Position numbers and translations under genes: made by a program
In this document: positions 25,632 through 32,802 of the stretch, piece after piece
Position numbering within the stretch: position 1 is the stretch's first letter
Layout: the number at the start of each line of letters is the position of its first letter
The notes under the pieces: model-generated
The model's input: only the letters and a program-made list of their open reading frames with translations
Databases searched by the model: none
Told to the model about the DNA's origin: nothing
Assembly (NCBI RefSeq): GCF_900091585.1
Contig: NZ_FMHT01000003.1
Coordinates: 5,730,001-5,794,000 of the forward strand
Direction of reading: 5' to 3'
From: Micromonospora nigra
Lineage (GTDB): Bacteria > Actinomycetota > Actinomycetes > Mycobacteriales > Micromonosporaceae
DNA: 64,000 bases

Positions 25632-26515
25632 TGGTGGCGGTGACCGCTTCCCCGACCGCGACAGCCGAGAAACGGCGGGCGCGCAGCCGCTCGATCATTC
25701 GGCTGGCCGTGCTGCTCGCCATCGTCGCGGTGGTGCTCTACCCGCTGTTCTGGATGATCGGCAGCTCGGTGAAGTCCCAGGAGGAGATCGTCAACAATGT
25801 CGGGCTGCTGCCCGAGACGTTCACTCCCGGCAACTACACGCAGGGGTGGACCAACTTCGACGTCAGCTTCGGCCGGTTCTTCCTGAACAGTGCGATGGTC
25901 AGCCTGCTGACCGTCTTCGGCAACGGGGTCAGCTGCCTGCTTGCCGCGTACGCCTTCGCCCGGTTGAAGTTCCGGCTGCGCGGGGTCTGGTTCGCGGTCA
26001 TGATCGGGACGCTGCTGCTGCCCGGCCACGTGCTGATCGTGCCGCAGTACATCCTCTTCCGCAGCCTCGGCCTCGTCGGCGGGGACTGGCCGTACCTGCC
26101 GCTGCTCATCCCGCAGTTCCTCGCCACCGAGGCGTTCTTCGTCTTCCTGATGGTGCAGTTCATGCGGGGCATCCCGCGTGAGCTGGACGAGGCGGCCCGC
26201 ATCGACGGGGCCAACGCGTTCGGCATCTTCCGGCACGTCATCCTGCCGCTGAGCCGACCCGCGCTGGTCACCACCGCGATCTTCTCGTTCATCTGGACCT
26301 GGAACGACTTCTTCCGGCAGTTGGTCTTCCTGTCCGACCTCGACGACTACACCGTGCCGGTGGCGTTGACGCTGTTCATCGACTCCACCAGTCAGAGCGC
26401 CGTCGGGCCGATGTTCGCCATGGCGGTGCTGTCCCTGCTGCCCGTGTTCGGGTTCTTCGTCGCCTTCCAGCGGATGCTCGTCGAAGGGATCAACACCAGT
26501 GGACTCAAGGGATGA
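25631..26515 (+). CDS. ABC transporter permease, MalG/UgpE type
   Basis: Second channel subunit, 294 aa, six helices, with the EAA loop ELDEAARIDGANAFGIFRHVILPL in the second half and the usual MalG C-terminal end (EGINTSGLKG). ATG 25631 overlaps the stop of the preceding permease by one base (TGATG), and GGGGAGG is 7 nt upstream. GTG 25628 is a possible alternative start. It is expected to act with the MalF-type partner and a shared ATPase elsewhere in the genome. Confidence 0.88.
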   Translation: MVAVTASPTATAEKRRARSRSIIRLAVLLAIVAVVLYPLFWMIGSSVKSQEEIVNNVGLLPETFTPGNYTQGWTNFDVSFGRFFLNSAMVSLLTVFGNGVSCLLAAYAFARLKFRLRGVWFAVMIGTLLLPGHVLIVPQYILFRSLGLVGGDWPYLPLLIPQFLATEAFFVFLMVQFMRGIPRELDEAARIDGANAFGIFRHVILPLSRPALVTTAIFSFIWTWNDFFRQLVFLSDLDDYTVPVALTLFIDSTSQSAVGPMFAMAVLSLLPVFGFFVAFQRMLVEGINTSGLKG

Positions 26516-26516
26516 G

Positions 26517-27110
26517 GTGTCGCGCCGCGACTGGCGCGACACCCTCCGCGACGCGACCGACCTGGCCCTGCTGGGCATCCTGACGGTGCTCGCCGCCGTG
26601 CCGGTGCTGACCGCCGCCGCCGCGGTCGGCACCGCCAGCGCCGCCCTGCACGACCGGTACGGCACCGGCGGCTGGCCCACCGCCCGGCAGATCCTCGCCC
26701 GGTTCGGCCGCGGCGTGCTGCCCGGCCTGCCGGTCAGCCTCCTCGGGTTCGCCGCGGCGGGCCTGCTCGCGCTCGACGTGGCGGCGCTCGCCACCGGCCG
26801 GGTGCCCGGCGGCGCCGCCGCGCTCGCGGTCACCGCCGTGGTGGGGGCGGCCCTGGCCGGCTACGCCGCCGCGGTCGTGGTCGAGGTCGGTGCCACCGGT
26901 GGCGCGGGGTGGCGGATGGCCGCCCGCCGCGCCGCCCGCGCCTGCCTCGACCACCCGACGCGCTGGGCCGCCCTCGCCGGCACCACCGGGGTCGCCGCCG
27001 TGCTCGCCGTGCTGGTCACCCCGGTCGCGGTGCCGATCCTCGCCGGGTACGCCCTGGCGGCGGTGCACGCCGTGGCCCGCCGGCCGGTGCCCCGCGCGGA
27101 GCTGACGTGA
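26517..27110 (+). CDS. YesL-like (DUF624) membrane protein
   Basis: Membrane protein of about 197 aa with four to five hydrophobic helices. The N-terminal segment RDATDLALLGILTVLAAVPVLTAAAAVGTA fits the DUF624/YesL family, which is found beside CUT1 sugar transporters (B. subtilis yesL is in the rhamnogalacturonan cluster). Function is unknown; an accessory role in uptake is plausible. GTG 26517 lies 7 nt after AAGGG. The longer reading from GTG 26499 overlaps the permease by 17 nt and lacks a site. Confidence 0.6.
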   Translation: MSRRDWRDTLRDATDLALLGILTVLAAVPVLTAAAAVGTASAALHDRYGTGGWPTARQILARFGRGVLPGLPVSLLGFAAAGLLALDVAALATGRVPGGAAALAVTAVVGAALAGYAAAVVVEVGATGGAGWRMAARRAARACLDHPTRWAALAGTTGVAAVLAVLVTPVAVPILAGYALAAVHAVARRPVPRAELT

Positions 27111-27187
27111 GCGCCCCTGCCGGCGGTCCCGCCGCGAGCGCCCCTGCCGGCGGTCCCGCCGTGAGTGCCCCTGCCGGCGGCCCTGTA
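27107..27187 (+). repeat. 27-bp tandem repeat, three copies, at a start/stop overlap
   Basis: Three successive 27-bp units begin exactly at the GTGA overlap between the YesL-like and PmoA-like genes. The first two copies differ only at their leading codon (GTG versus GCG), and the third has drifted slightly. Each unit encodes (V/A)SAPAGGPA, giving a low-complexity N-terminus. Units 1 and 3 both begin with GTG, so the third (27161) could also act as a start. Confidence 0.9.
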
Positions 27188-28063
27188 GCTGACGGGTCCG
27201 ACCGCCCCGACGATCCCCGGCTGCACGTCGAGGGCGTCGAGGTGGCCCGGTACGTGCTGGCCCCCGACCTCGACGCGAAACACGGCCCGCGGCCCTACCT
27301 GCATCCGGTGCGCACCCTCGCCGGGGTCCCCGTCACCGACGCGTTGCCCGACGACCACGTCTGGCATCTCGGCGCGTCCCTGGCCGTGCAGGACGTCGAC
27401 GGCACCAACCTGTGGGGTGGGCGCACCTACGTCCGCGACGTCGGCTACACCTGGCGCGACGACCACGGGCGCATCGCGCACACCGGCTGGGAGCATCGGT
27501 CCCCCGACCGGCTCGACCACCGCCTCCAGTGGCGCGACCGCCACGGCGAGGTCCTGCTCACCGAACGTCGCCGGCTCACCGCCTCGGCCGTGCCCGGGCA
27601 CCCCGACGCCTGGCGGCTCGACGTGCACAGCATCCTCACCGCCCCACCCGACCGGGATGTGCACCTGGGCAGCCCCGCCACGAACGGGCGCCCCGGCGGG
27701 GCCGGCTACGGCGGCTTCTTCTGGCGGGCCGTCGCGGCGGAACCACCGCATGCGTTCACCGCGACCCTCGACGGGGAGGAGACCGTCAACGGCTGCGCCG
27801 AACAGTGGGTGGCACTGCGCGGCCGGGCGCCGGACGGTGGGGCGTACACCCTGGTCTTCGCGGGCCTCGGCCCCGGTGACCGGTGGTTCGTGCGCACGAC
27901 CATGTACCCGGGGGTGTGCGTGGCCTTCGCCTTCGAGGAGCCGGCCCGCGTGCCGGCCGGGGTCGACCGGCACGGCGGGTACCGGGTCGGGGTCGCCGAC
28001 GGTGCCCTCGACCGGAACGCGGCGGCGGCGCTCGCCGCCACCCTCGCGGAACCCCTACCGTGA
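27107..28063 (+). CDS. PmoA-like (DUF6807) family protein
   Basis: Protein of 318 aa. After a repetitive 27-residue N-terminus it matches the family named methane oxygenase PmoA in Pfam, which is found widely in sugar-catabolic operons and has no established relation to methane. Signatures include RPYLHPVRTLAGVPVTDALPDDHVWHLG, a GWEHRSPDRLDH segment, and GGYGGFFWR-like glycine turns. The fold is probably a beta-sandwich like glycoside-processing enzymes. A role in handling uronide or glycoside intermediates is an inference from operon position. The GTG start overlaps the upstream stop by 4 nt. Confidence 0.75.
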   Translation: MSAPAGGPAASAPAGGPAVSAPAGGPVADGSDRPDDPRLHVEGVEVARYVLAPDLDAKHGPRPYLHPVRTLAGVPVTDALPDDHVWHLGASLAVQDVDGTNLWGGRTYVRDVGYTWRDDHGRIAHTGWEHRSPDRLDHRLQWRDRHGEVLLTERRRLTASAVPGHPDAWRLDVHSILTAPPDRDVHLGSPATNGRPGGAGYGGFFWRAVAAEPPHAFTATLDGEETVNGCAEQWVALRGRAPDGGAYTLVFAGLGPGDRWFVRTTMYPGVCVAFAFEEPARVPAGVDRHGGYRVGVADGALDRNAAAALAATLAEPLP

Positions 28064-29067
28064 CCGCAGTCGAGGTGGCGGCCGTGGGGGAGTCGATGGT
28101 CGTGCTCACCCCGGCCGCCGGAGTGCCGCTGGAGACAGCCGACCGGCTCGCCGTCACCGTCGGCGGCGCCGAGTCCAACGTGGTCGCCGCCCTCGCCGGC
28201 CTCGGGCACCGCACCCGCTGGCTCAGCCGCGTCGGCGACGACCCGTTCGGCCGCATGGTGACCGCCCACGTCGCCGCCGCCGGCGTCGCGACCGACCTCG
28301 TCGAGGTCGACGGGCGGGCCCGCACCGGCCTGTACGCCAAAGATCCCGGCCCCGACGGCACCCGCGTGCACTACCACCGGGCCGGGTCGGCGGCGACCCG
28401 GATGGGCCCCGCCGTGCTCGACGACGCCCGCCTGGCCGGGGTGCGGATCCTGCACCTGTCGGGGATCACCCCCGTGCTGTCGCGCAGCTGCCGCGCCCTG
28501 GTCGAGCACGCCGTCTGCGACCGCCCGGTGGCCGGCGCGCTGATCAGTTTCGACGTCAACCACCGGCCCGGGCTGTGGCCCGCGCGGCGGGCCGCGCCGG
28601 TGCTGCACCGGCTCGCCGACCGCGCCGACGTGGTGTTCGTCGGCCTCGACGAGGCCCAGCGGCTGTGGGACACCCGCGACCCTCACGCCGTGCGACGGCT
28701 GCTGCCCGGCCCCCGGCTGGTGGTGGTCAAGGACGGGCCCGTCGCCGCCACGGCGCTGCCCCGCGCCGACCCGGCCGTGCGCGTACCCGCGCTGCCGGTG
28801 CCGGTGGTGGAACCCGTCGGCGCGGGCGACGCGTTCGCCGCCGGGTTCCTGTCCGGCCTGCTGCGCGGCCTCGGCACCGCCGCCGGGCTGCGCCTCGGGC
28901 ACCTCCTCGCAGCCCGGACCCTGGCCGTGGCCGGCGACAACGCCCCGCCCGCCGACCGGGAACTCCTGGACACCCTGGTCGCGCTGCCCGACGCGGACTG
29001 GGCCCGCCTCGACCCGGCCACCGCCGGGATCCTCCCCGCCCCAGCACAGACAAGGAGCAGCCGGTGA
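28060..29067 (+). CDS. kdgK: 2-keto-3-deoxygluconate kinase, PfkB family
   Basis: Ribokinase-fold sugar kinase of 335 aa. The N-terminal GESMVVLTP and GGAESNVVAALAGLG signatures, the acidic sugar-binding segment, and the C-terminal PVGAGDAFAAGFLSGLLRG with the catalytic Asp are all present. Next to a KDPG aldolase gene and a uronate isomerase, the expected reaction is ATP-dependent phosphorylation of 2-keto-3-deoxygluconate to KDPG. The GTG start is in a GTGA overlap with the PmoA-like gene, and its stop overlaps the aldolase start in the same way, so the two are probably co-translated. Confidence 0.87.
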   Translation: MTAVEVAAVGESMVVLTPAAGVPLETADRLAVTVGGAESNVVAALAGLGHRTRWLSRVGDDPFGRMVTAHVAAAGVATDLVEVDGRARTGLYAKDPGPDGTRVHYHRAGSAATRMGPAVLDDARLAGVRILHLSGITPVLSRSCRALVEHAVCDRPVAGALISFDVNHRPGLWPARRAAPVLHRLADRADVVFVGLDEAQRLWDTRDPHAVRRLLPGPRLVVVKDGPVAATALPRADPAVRVPALPVPVVEPVGAGDAFAAGFLSGLLRGLGTAAGLRLGHLLAARTLAVAGDNAPPADRELLDTLVALPDADWARLDPATAGILPAPAQTRSSR

Positions 29068-29696
29068 CGGTGCACGACCTCGGACGGGTTCTCGGCGACG
29101 CGCGGGTGATGGTGATCCTGCGGGACCTACCCGTCCCGGAGACCGTCCGGCTGGCCAACCGGGCCTGGGACCTCGGCATCGACGTGGTCGAGGTGCCGGT
29201 GCGCACCCCGCAGGCGTTCGACGCGCTGCGCGCCACCGTCGACGCCGCCGGCGAGCGGGACCGGATCGTCGGTGCCGGCACCGTGTTCACCCCGGCCCAG
29301 GTCCGGCAGGCCGCCGCCGCCGGGGCGGCGTTCACCGTCGCCCCCGGTCTCGACCTGGCCGTCGCCGACGCGGCGGCCAGCTACGGCCTGCCACACCTGC
29401 CCGGCGTGGCCACGCCCACCGAGGCGCAGCGCGCCCGCGACCACGGCCTGACCTGGCTCAAGGCGTTCCCGGCGGTCAGCCTCGGGCCACAGTGGTTCAA
29501 GGCGGTCGCCGGTCCGCTGCCGGACCTGCGGTTCGTGGCGACCGGTGGGATCGACGCCCACAACGCGGGCGACTTCCTCGCGGCCGGGGTGCGGGTGGTG
29601 GCGGTCGGATCGGCGCTGAGCGACCCCACCCAGCTCGACCTGCTCGCCGACCTGGCCCGACCGCCGGCCGCTCGGCCCGACACCGCAGGCACCTGA
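29064..29696 (+). CDS. eda: KDPG aldolase (2-dehydro-3-deoxy-phosphogluconate aldolase)
   Basis: Class I aldolase of 210 aa that splits KDPG into pyruvate and glyceraldehyde 3-phosphate, the last step of the uronate route. Key features are VEVPVRTPQAFDAL (Glu general base), VGAGTVFTPAQV, LTWLKAFPAVSLG with the Schiff-base Lys, and the phosphate-binding FVATGGIDAHN. AAGGAG lies 6 nt before the GTG start, which overlaps the kdgK stop by 4 nt. It is the last gene of the plus-strand operon and is convergent with a small minus-strand gene 25 bp away. Confidence 0.92.
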   Translation: MTVHDLGRVLGDARVMVILRDLPVPETVRLANRAWDLGIDVVEVPVRTPQAFDALRATVDAAGERDRIVGAGTVFTPAQVRQAAAAGAAFTVAPGLDLAVADAAASYGLPHLPGVATPTEAQRARDHGLTWLKAFPAVSLGPQWFKAVAGPLPDLRFVATGGIDAHNAGDFLAAGVRVVAVGSALSDPTQLDLLADLARPPAARPDTAGT

Positions 29697-29721
29697 GGGA
29701 AACTCCGCCGGGCGTCCGACG

Positions 29722-29868
29722 TCAACGCTCGGCGAGGGCGCCCGTCACCCGGATCGCCTTGACGATCGCCGGGATCGAGCCGCCCATCAGCACCACAGTG
29801 CCCGGCGGCACCGCCAGTCGCAGCCAGGCCGTCAGCTCGGTGGTGGCCGCCTCGATCGGGCCGGTCAT
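29722..29868 (-). CDS. 48-residue small protein coupled to a membrane protein gene
   Basis: Short ORF whose ATG overlaps the stop of the upstream membrane protein by 4 nt (ATGA), a usual sign of co-translation. The sequence has an amphipathic start (TGPIEAATTELTAWLRLA), a hydrophobic middle (VPPGTVVLMGGSIPAIV) and a basic end. No known family is recognised. The overlap and its position as last gene of a three-gene minus-strand operon favour a real gene. A chance overlap is possible. Confidence 0.5.
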   Translation of the reverse strand: MTGPIEAATTELTAWLRLAVPPGTVVLMGGSIPAIVKAIRVTGALAER

Positions 29869-30473
29869 CGCGGCGGCGTCCCCTGGACGCGGTACGCGAT
29901 GGCCTCGGTCCACACGTGCGGGTACACGCCGATCTCGAAGTAGCGGGTGAACCGGTTGATCGGTGCCCCCTGGTGGTCGTGCCAGAGCAGCCACACCGGG
30001 GCGATGGTGAACAGCACGTAGTTGGCGACGACCAGCGGGATGTACAGCGGGCCGAGGATGCGGGCCTGGAGGATGTGCACGTCCTCGTGCCGTTGGATCG
30101 CCGGGCCGGAGCCGGCGCAGACGGTGCCGAGGGTGGTGGCGTACCGGGGGGAGACCCCCTCGACCACGTTGACCCGGCAGGAGCGCTGCGATCCGGCGCG
30201 GTCCAGGGAGTGCCCCACCACCAGGTGCAGCGCGAGGTAGACGGCGCCGACGACGGTGTTGAGCAGGCTCCAGGTGTGGTCCACCACGAACAGGAACACC
30301 CCCCGGGAGTCGGGGCCGTACACCCGGGCGGAGGCGACCGCCCAGCCGAACACACCACCGACAACGAGGCCGAGCCCCGCCCCGACCAGCAGCCCGACCG
30401 GCCCGCCGACCAGCAGACCGAGGACCGCCGCGGCGACGGTGTGAACAAGTGCGCTGACGAATCCGTAACCCAT
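29865..30473 (-). CDS. Membrane protein with a HExxH motif, function unknown
   Basis: Protein of 202 aa. A Gly-rich hydrophobic N-terminus (VLGLLVGGPVGLLVGAGLGLVVGGVFGWAVA) forms one or two helices of glycine-zipper type, and another hydrophobic helix lies near residue 90. Then comes IQRHEDVHILQARILG: HEDVH fits the HExxH zinc-metalloprotease motif and the following Gln resembles the HExxHxxQ seen in DUF4157-type domains. A last helix (PLVVANYVLFTIAPVWLLW) and a conserved-looking tail follow. A third zinc ligand is not obvious. The gene is 12 bp from the upstream small membrane gene and overlaps the 48-codon ORF downstream. Confidence 0.65.
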   Translation of the reverse strand: MGYGFVSALVHTVAAAVLGLLVGGPVGLLVGAGLGLVVGGVFGWAVASARVYGPDSRGVFLFVVDHTWSLLNTVVGAVYLALHLVVGHSLDRAGSQRSCRVNVVEGVSPRYATTLGTVCAGSGPAIQRHEDVHILQARILGPLYIPLVVANYVLFTIAPVWLLWHDHQGAPINRFTRYFEIGVYPHVWTEAIAYRVQGTPPR

Positions 30474-30485
30474 GACGAGGCCCCT

Positions 30486-30818
30486 TCAGGCCCAGGGGCG
30501 GTTGAAGCGGGGTTCGCCGCCCTGTGCGACACCGGTCGGTGTGCTCTGCCGGCGGGCCGGCAGCTGGTTGATGCCGAGGGCGGCGGAGAAGACGACCAGC
30601 CCGTTGAAGAAAGCGATGATCCACTTCTCGGCTCCGGCATCGCTGGCGAAGGCCGCGGTGAGGTACGACAGCACCAGGGCGACGCCCAGCGCGATCCACT
30701 TGCGGGCGGGGTCGGCGCGTGGGCCGATCAGTCCGCCGACGACGTTGGCGGTGAGCAGGGTCGCGGCGCTCGCGCCGGTGAGGCTGCCCAACGCGGCCCA
30801 GGTGTAGAGGTCGTCCAT
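30486..30818 (-). CDS. Small three-helix membrane protein, function unknown
   Basis: Protein of 110 aa with three hydrophobic segments (about residues 5-32, 42-60 and 67-87) separated by short polar loops, and a polar tail. Size and layout recall holins or small accessory membrane proteins, but no family is recognised. GAGGGGG about 7 nt before ATG 30818 supports the start. It leads a minus-strand operon with the HEDVH membrane protein and the 48-residue protein. Confidence 0.6.
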   Translation of the reverse strand: MDDLYTWAALGSLTGASAATLLTANVVGGLIGPRADPARKWIALGVALVLSYLTAAFASDAGAEKWIIAFFNGLVVFSAALGINQLPARRQSTPTGVAQGGEPRFNRPWA

Positions 30819-30913
30819 TGCCGGTCCCCCTCGGTTCTGCGGTGTCGCGGGTGGTGGTGCGGGCCCGTCTGTCGGGGCGGACGGGAACGGTCGGGGCGGC
30901 CGGCCGGGTCGGG

Positions 30914-31690
30914 TCAGCCCGGGCCCGGTGCGGTTCCGGCCGTGACGGCCGGCGTCGTGGTGGTGCCCGGTTCGTCCGGGGCACCCGGACCGGACGGACG
31001 GAGGCGCCGCAGCAGCACGACGACGAGCACGGCGACGACGAGCAGGACGGCGACCCCGGCGACGACCAGCGGCCAGGGGATTCCGCCCGTCGACCCGCCG
31101 GCGGCGGAGGGACGCGGCGGGGCCTGGGCCACGGCCCGCAGTTCGGTGGGTTTCGGTTGGTTGGGAACCAGTTTCCAGGTTACGGAGCGGTCGTTGACGG
31201 TGCCGTTCGCGTCCAGGACACGGCCGGGAAACGTCACGGAGATCTCGAACGCCGTCAGACGCATGATCCCCGTCTGCTCCGACGGTTTGAGTTCGGTGAT
31301 CTTTCCTTGATACGCCGACAGGTCCAGACCGAGGGTGAAAATGTATCGGTCGCCTTCGCGGATCAGCTTCATGCTTTCGGTGCTGAACTCCCGCAGCGGC
31401 ACCCGGTCGTAGCTGATCTGTGCGCCGACGGACTGTGCGTCCTCGTACCGGGACTCCTCGCCGACGGGCAGCGCGGGCACGTACCGGCGCAGGTCGGCGA
31501 ACCCCTGGTCCGGCGTCTTGTTCTTCGGCAGGATCGACTTCCGCGCGGTCAGCAGCAATTGGCCGGAGACCGTGTCGTCGCGGCTCACGTCCAGCCCGGC
31601 GTTCAATTCCAGGCATCCGGCGAGCGTCATCCCCAGGGCGAGACACAGCGCGCCGCGGATCATTCGACCGAGCCCGGAACCCGTATTCAT
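30914..31690 (-). CDS. LppM-family lipoprotein with C-terminal membrane anchor
   Basis: Exported protein of 258 aa. The signal sequence ends at a lipobox LAGC (Cys near residue 26: MTLAGCLELNAGLDVSRDD), followed by the LppM-type beta-rich domain (DDTVSGQLLLTARKSILPK, FTLGLDLSAYQGKI). A transmembrane helix at about 205-228 and an Arg-starting, Pro/Thr-rich cytosolic tail follow. Mycobacterial LppM is a cell-envelope lipoprotein; its exact role here is unknown. The frame extends to 31717, but MNTGSG at 31690 gives a normal signal peptide. No clear SD is seen. Confidence 0.75.
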   Translation of the reverse strand: MNTGSGLGRMIRGALCLALGMTLAGCLELNAGLDVSRDDTVSGQLLLTARKSILPKNKTPDQGFADLRRYVPALPVGEESRYEDAQSVGAQISYDRVPLREFSTESMKLIREGDRYIFTLGLDLSAYQGKITELKPSEQTGIMRLTAFEISVTFPGRVLDANGTVNDRSVTWKLVPNQPKPTELRAVAQAPPRPSAAGGSTGGIPWPLVVAGVAVLLVVAVLVVVLLRRLRPSGPGAPDEPGTTTTPAVTAGTAPGPG

Positions 31691-31721
31691 GACGACAGTG
31701 TGTGTGATCGTCGTCACGAAA

Positions 31722-31755
31722 GCAGTCGGCGATCGGTCACAAGGCAGTCGCCGAT
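31722..31755. repeat. 12-bp direct repeat in a divergent promoter region
   Basis: GCAGTCGGCGAT (31722-31733) and GCAGTCGCCGAT (31744-31755) are near-identical and 22 bp apart, about two helical turns. They lie between the divergent LppM-type and NUDIX genes and could be paired binding sites for a regulator. No regulator gene is adjacent. Confidence 0.45.
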
Positions 31756-31828
31756 TTTACCGACGCCTCGTCACGTTCGGCCGGTTCGCTCTGACAGATC
31801 ACGGCGATATTCTGGAGGGATTGTGTAC

Positions 31829-31834
31829 TACAAT
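31829..31834 (+). promoter_or_regulatory. -10 element of a probable leaderless promoter (NUDIX gene)
   Basis: TACAAT, close to the TATAAT consensus, ends 7 nt before ATG 31842. GGAGGGA at 31814-31820 is too far upstream to be the SD and would not be in the transcript. Confidence 0.6.
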
Positions 31835-31841
31835 TCCGATC

Positions 31842-32294
31842 ATGAATTCGGCCGACCTCGTTGCGATCTCCTGCGTCCTGCTCGTGGACCGGCACGGTCG
31901 GATCCTGATGCAGTTGCGCGACGGTGCCGCGACCTACCATCCGCACATGTGGGGGCTGCCCGGCGGGCACGGCGAGCCGGGCGAGAGCCCGGAGGACACG
32001 GCGGTGCGCGAACTGCGGGAGGAGACCGGGCTGCCCGCGCCGGTCGGGTTGCGGCTGCTCGTCCGTCAGGAACTGCCCGAGCAGCGCCGCGTGAAGCACT
32101 ACTTCTGCGCCGCGACGCGGGCCCGCCAGGAGGACGTGGTCCTCGGTGAGGGGGCCGCCATGCTGTTCCTGCCCGGAGACGAGGTGCTCGACGGTCGTCC
32201 GCTGACGCCCGGAACGCGGGAGGTGCTCGCCCCGTTCCTCGCCTCACCGGAGGTCGTCCGACTGGCCGAGGCCGTCCATCGGAGGGACGGCTGA
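31842..32294 (+). CDS. NUDIX hydrolase
   Basis: Cytosolic pyrophosphohydrolase of 150 aa. The complete Nudix box is present at about residues 44-66 (GHGEPGESPEDTAVRELREE, then TGL), supplying the metal-binding glutamates. It cleaves nucleoside-diphosphate-linked compounds. The GLPGGHGEPGES form resembles the MutT-like group acting on (d)NTPs or nucleotide sugars, but the substrate is open. ATG 31842 is chosen because homology starts there and a -10 box sits just before it. An in-frame TTG at 31821 is a weaker alternative. Confidence 0.87.
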   Translation: MNSADLVAISCVLLVDRHGRILMQLRDGAATYHPHMWGLPGGHGEPGESPEDTAVRELREETGLPAPVGLRLLVRQELPEQRRVKHYFCAATRARQEDVVLGEGAAMLFLPGDEVLDGRPLTPGTREVLAPFLASPEVVRLAEAVHRRDG

Positions 32295-32340
32295 GGGGCA
32301 GTGGCCTGAGGTGGCCTTCCGACCTGGGTGGGGGTTCGGA

Positions 32341-32346
32341 TACGGT
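32341..32346 (+). promoter_or_regulatory. -10 element of a probable leaderless promoter (72-aa protein)
   Basis: TACGGT fits TANNNT and ends 6 nt before the GTG at 32353, the same arrangement as at five other genes in this window. Confidence 0.45.
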
Positions 32347-32352
32347 CGGTTG

Positions 32353-32571
32353 GTGATGGTCGAACAGCACTGGTGGAACGGCGACAGCTCACCCCGCGGT
32401 CGCCGAGATGTGTACATCCGCACGGACGGACAGCGATGGGACGTCGAGGCGCAGATCGGCGGCGCGTCGGGGCGTTCCCGCGTCCAGGAGTGCACCAGCC
32501 GCACCTCGGCACTCATCCTGGCCGACGCCTGGCGGGGCACCCACCCGTCCTGGCGGCAGATGCCCCGCTGA
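32353..32571 (+). CDS. Small conserved-looking hypothetical protein (72 aa)
   Basis: Unrecognised cytosolic protein. The sequence is compact and domain-like (VEQHWWNGD, DVYIRTDGQRWDVEAQIGG, a C-terminal helix ALILADAWRG), with normal actinobacterial codon use. The GTG at 32353 is taken as start because a TACGGT -10 lies 6 nt upstream. ATG 32356 is one codon further. Nothing in the neighbourhood suggests its role. Confidence 0.55.
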   Translation: MMVEQHWWNGDSSPRGRRDVYIRTDGQRWDVEAQIGGASGRSRVQECTSRTSALILADAWRGTHPSWRQMPR

Positions 32572-32802
32572 CCGGTCCGCGTGCCGGTCAGGCCGGTCCG
32601 GTGTCCCTCCGGGCCGGCGGCCGGGCGTGTCGCCCCGAGGTGCGGCACGCCGGACTTAGTTCCGCCTGATCAGGTTCCGCCCGACCCGGTGTGGGATCGG
32701 TCGCACCCCGCAGCCGTCACGTTCCGGTCCGCCCGTCCGTCGATCCCGATGATCGACGGATCCACCGGCGCGGGTGCCGGTGGCGACCACAACGGAGCGG
32801 CC

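Noticed and set aside
23276-26515. Missing ATPase gene as a sign of a broken transporter
   Set aside because: Actinobacterial CUT1 sugar transporters commonly share one MsiK-type ATPase encoded elsewhere.
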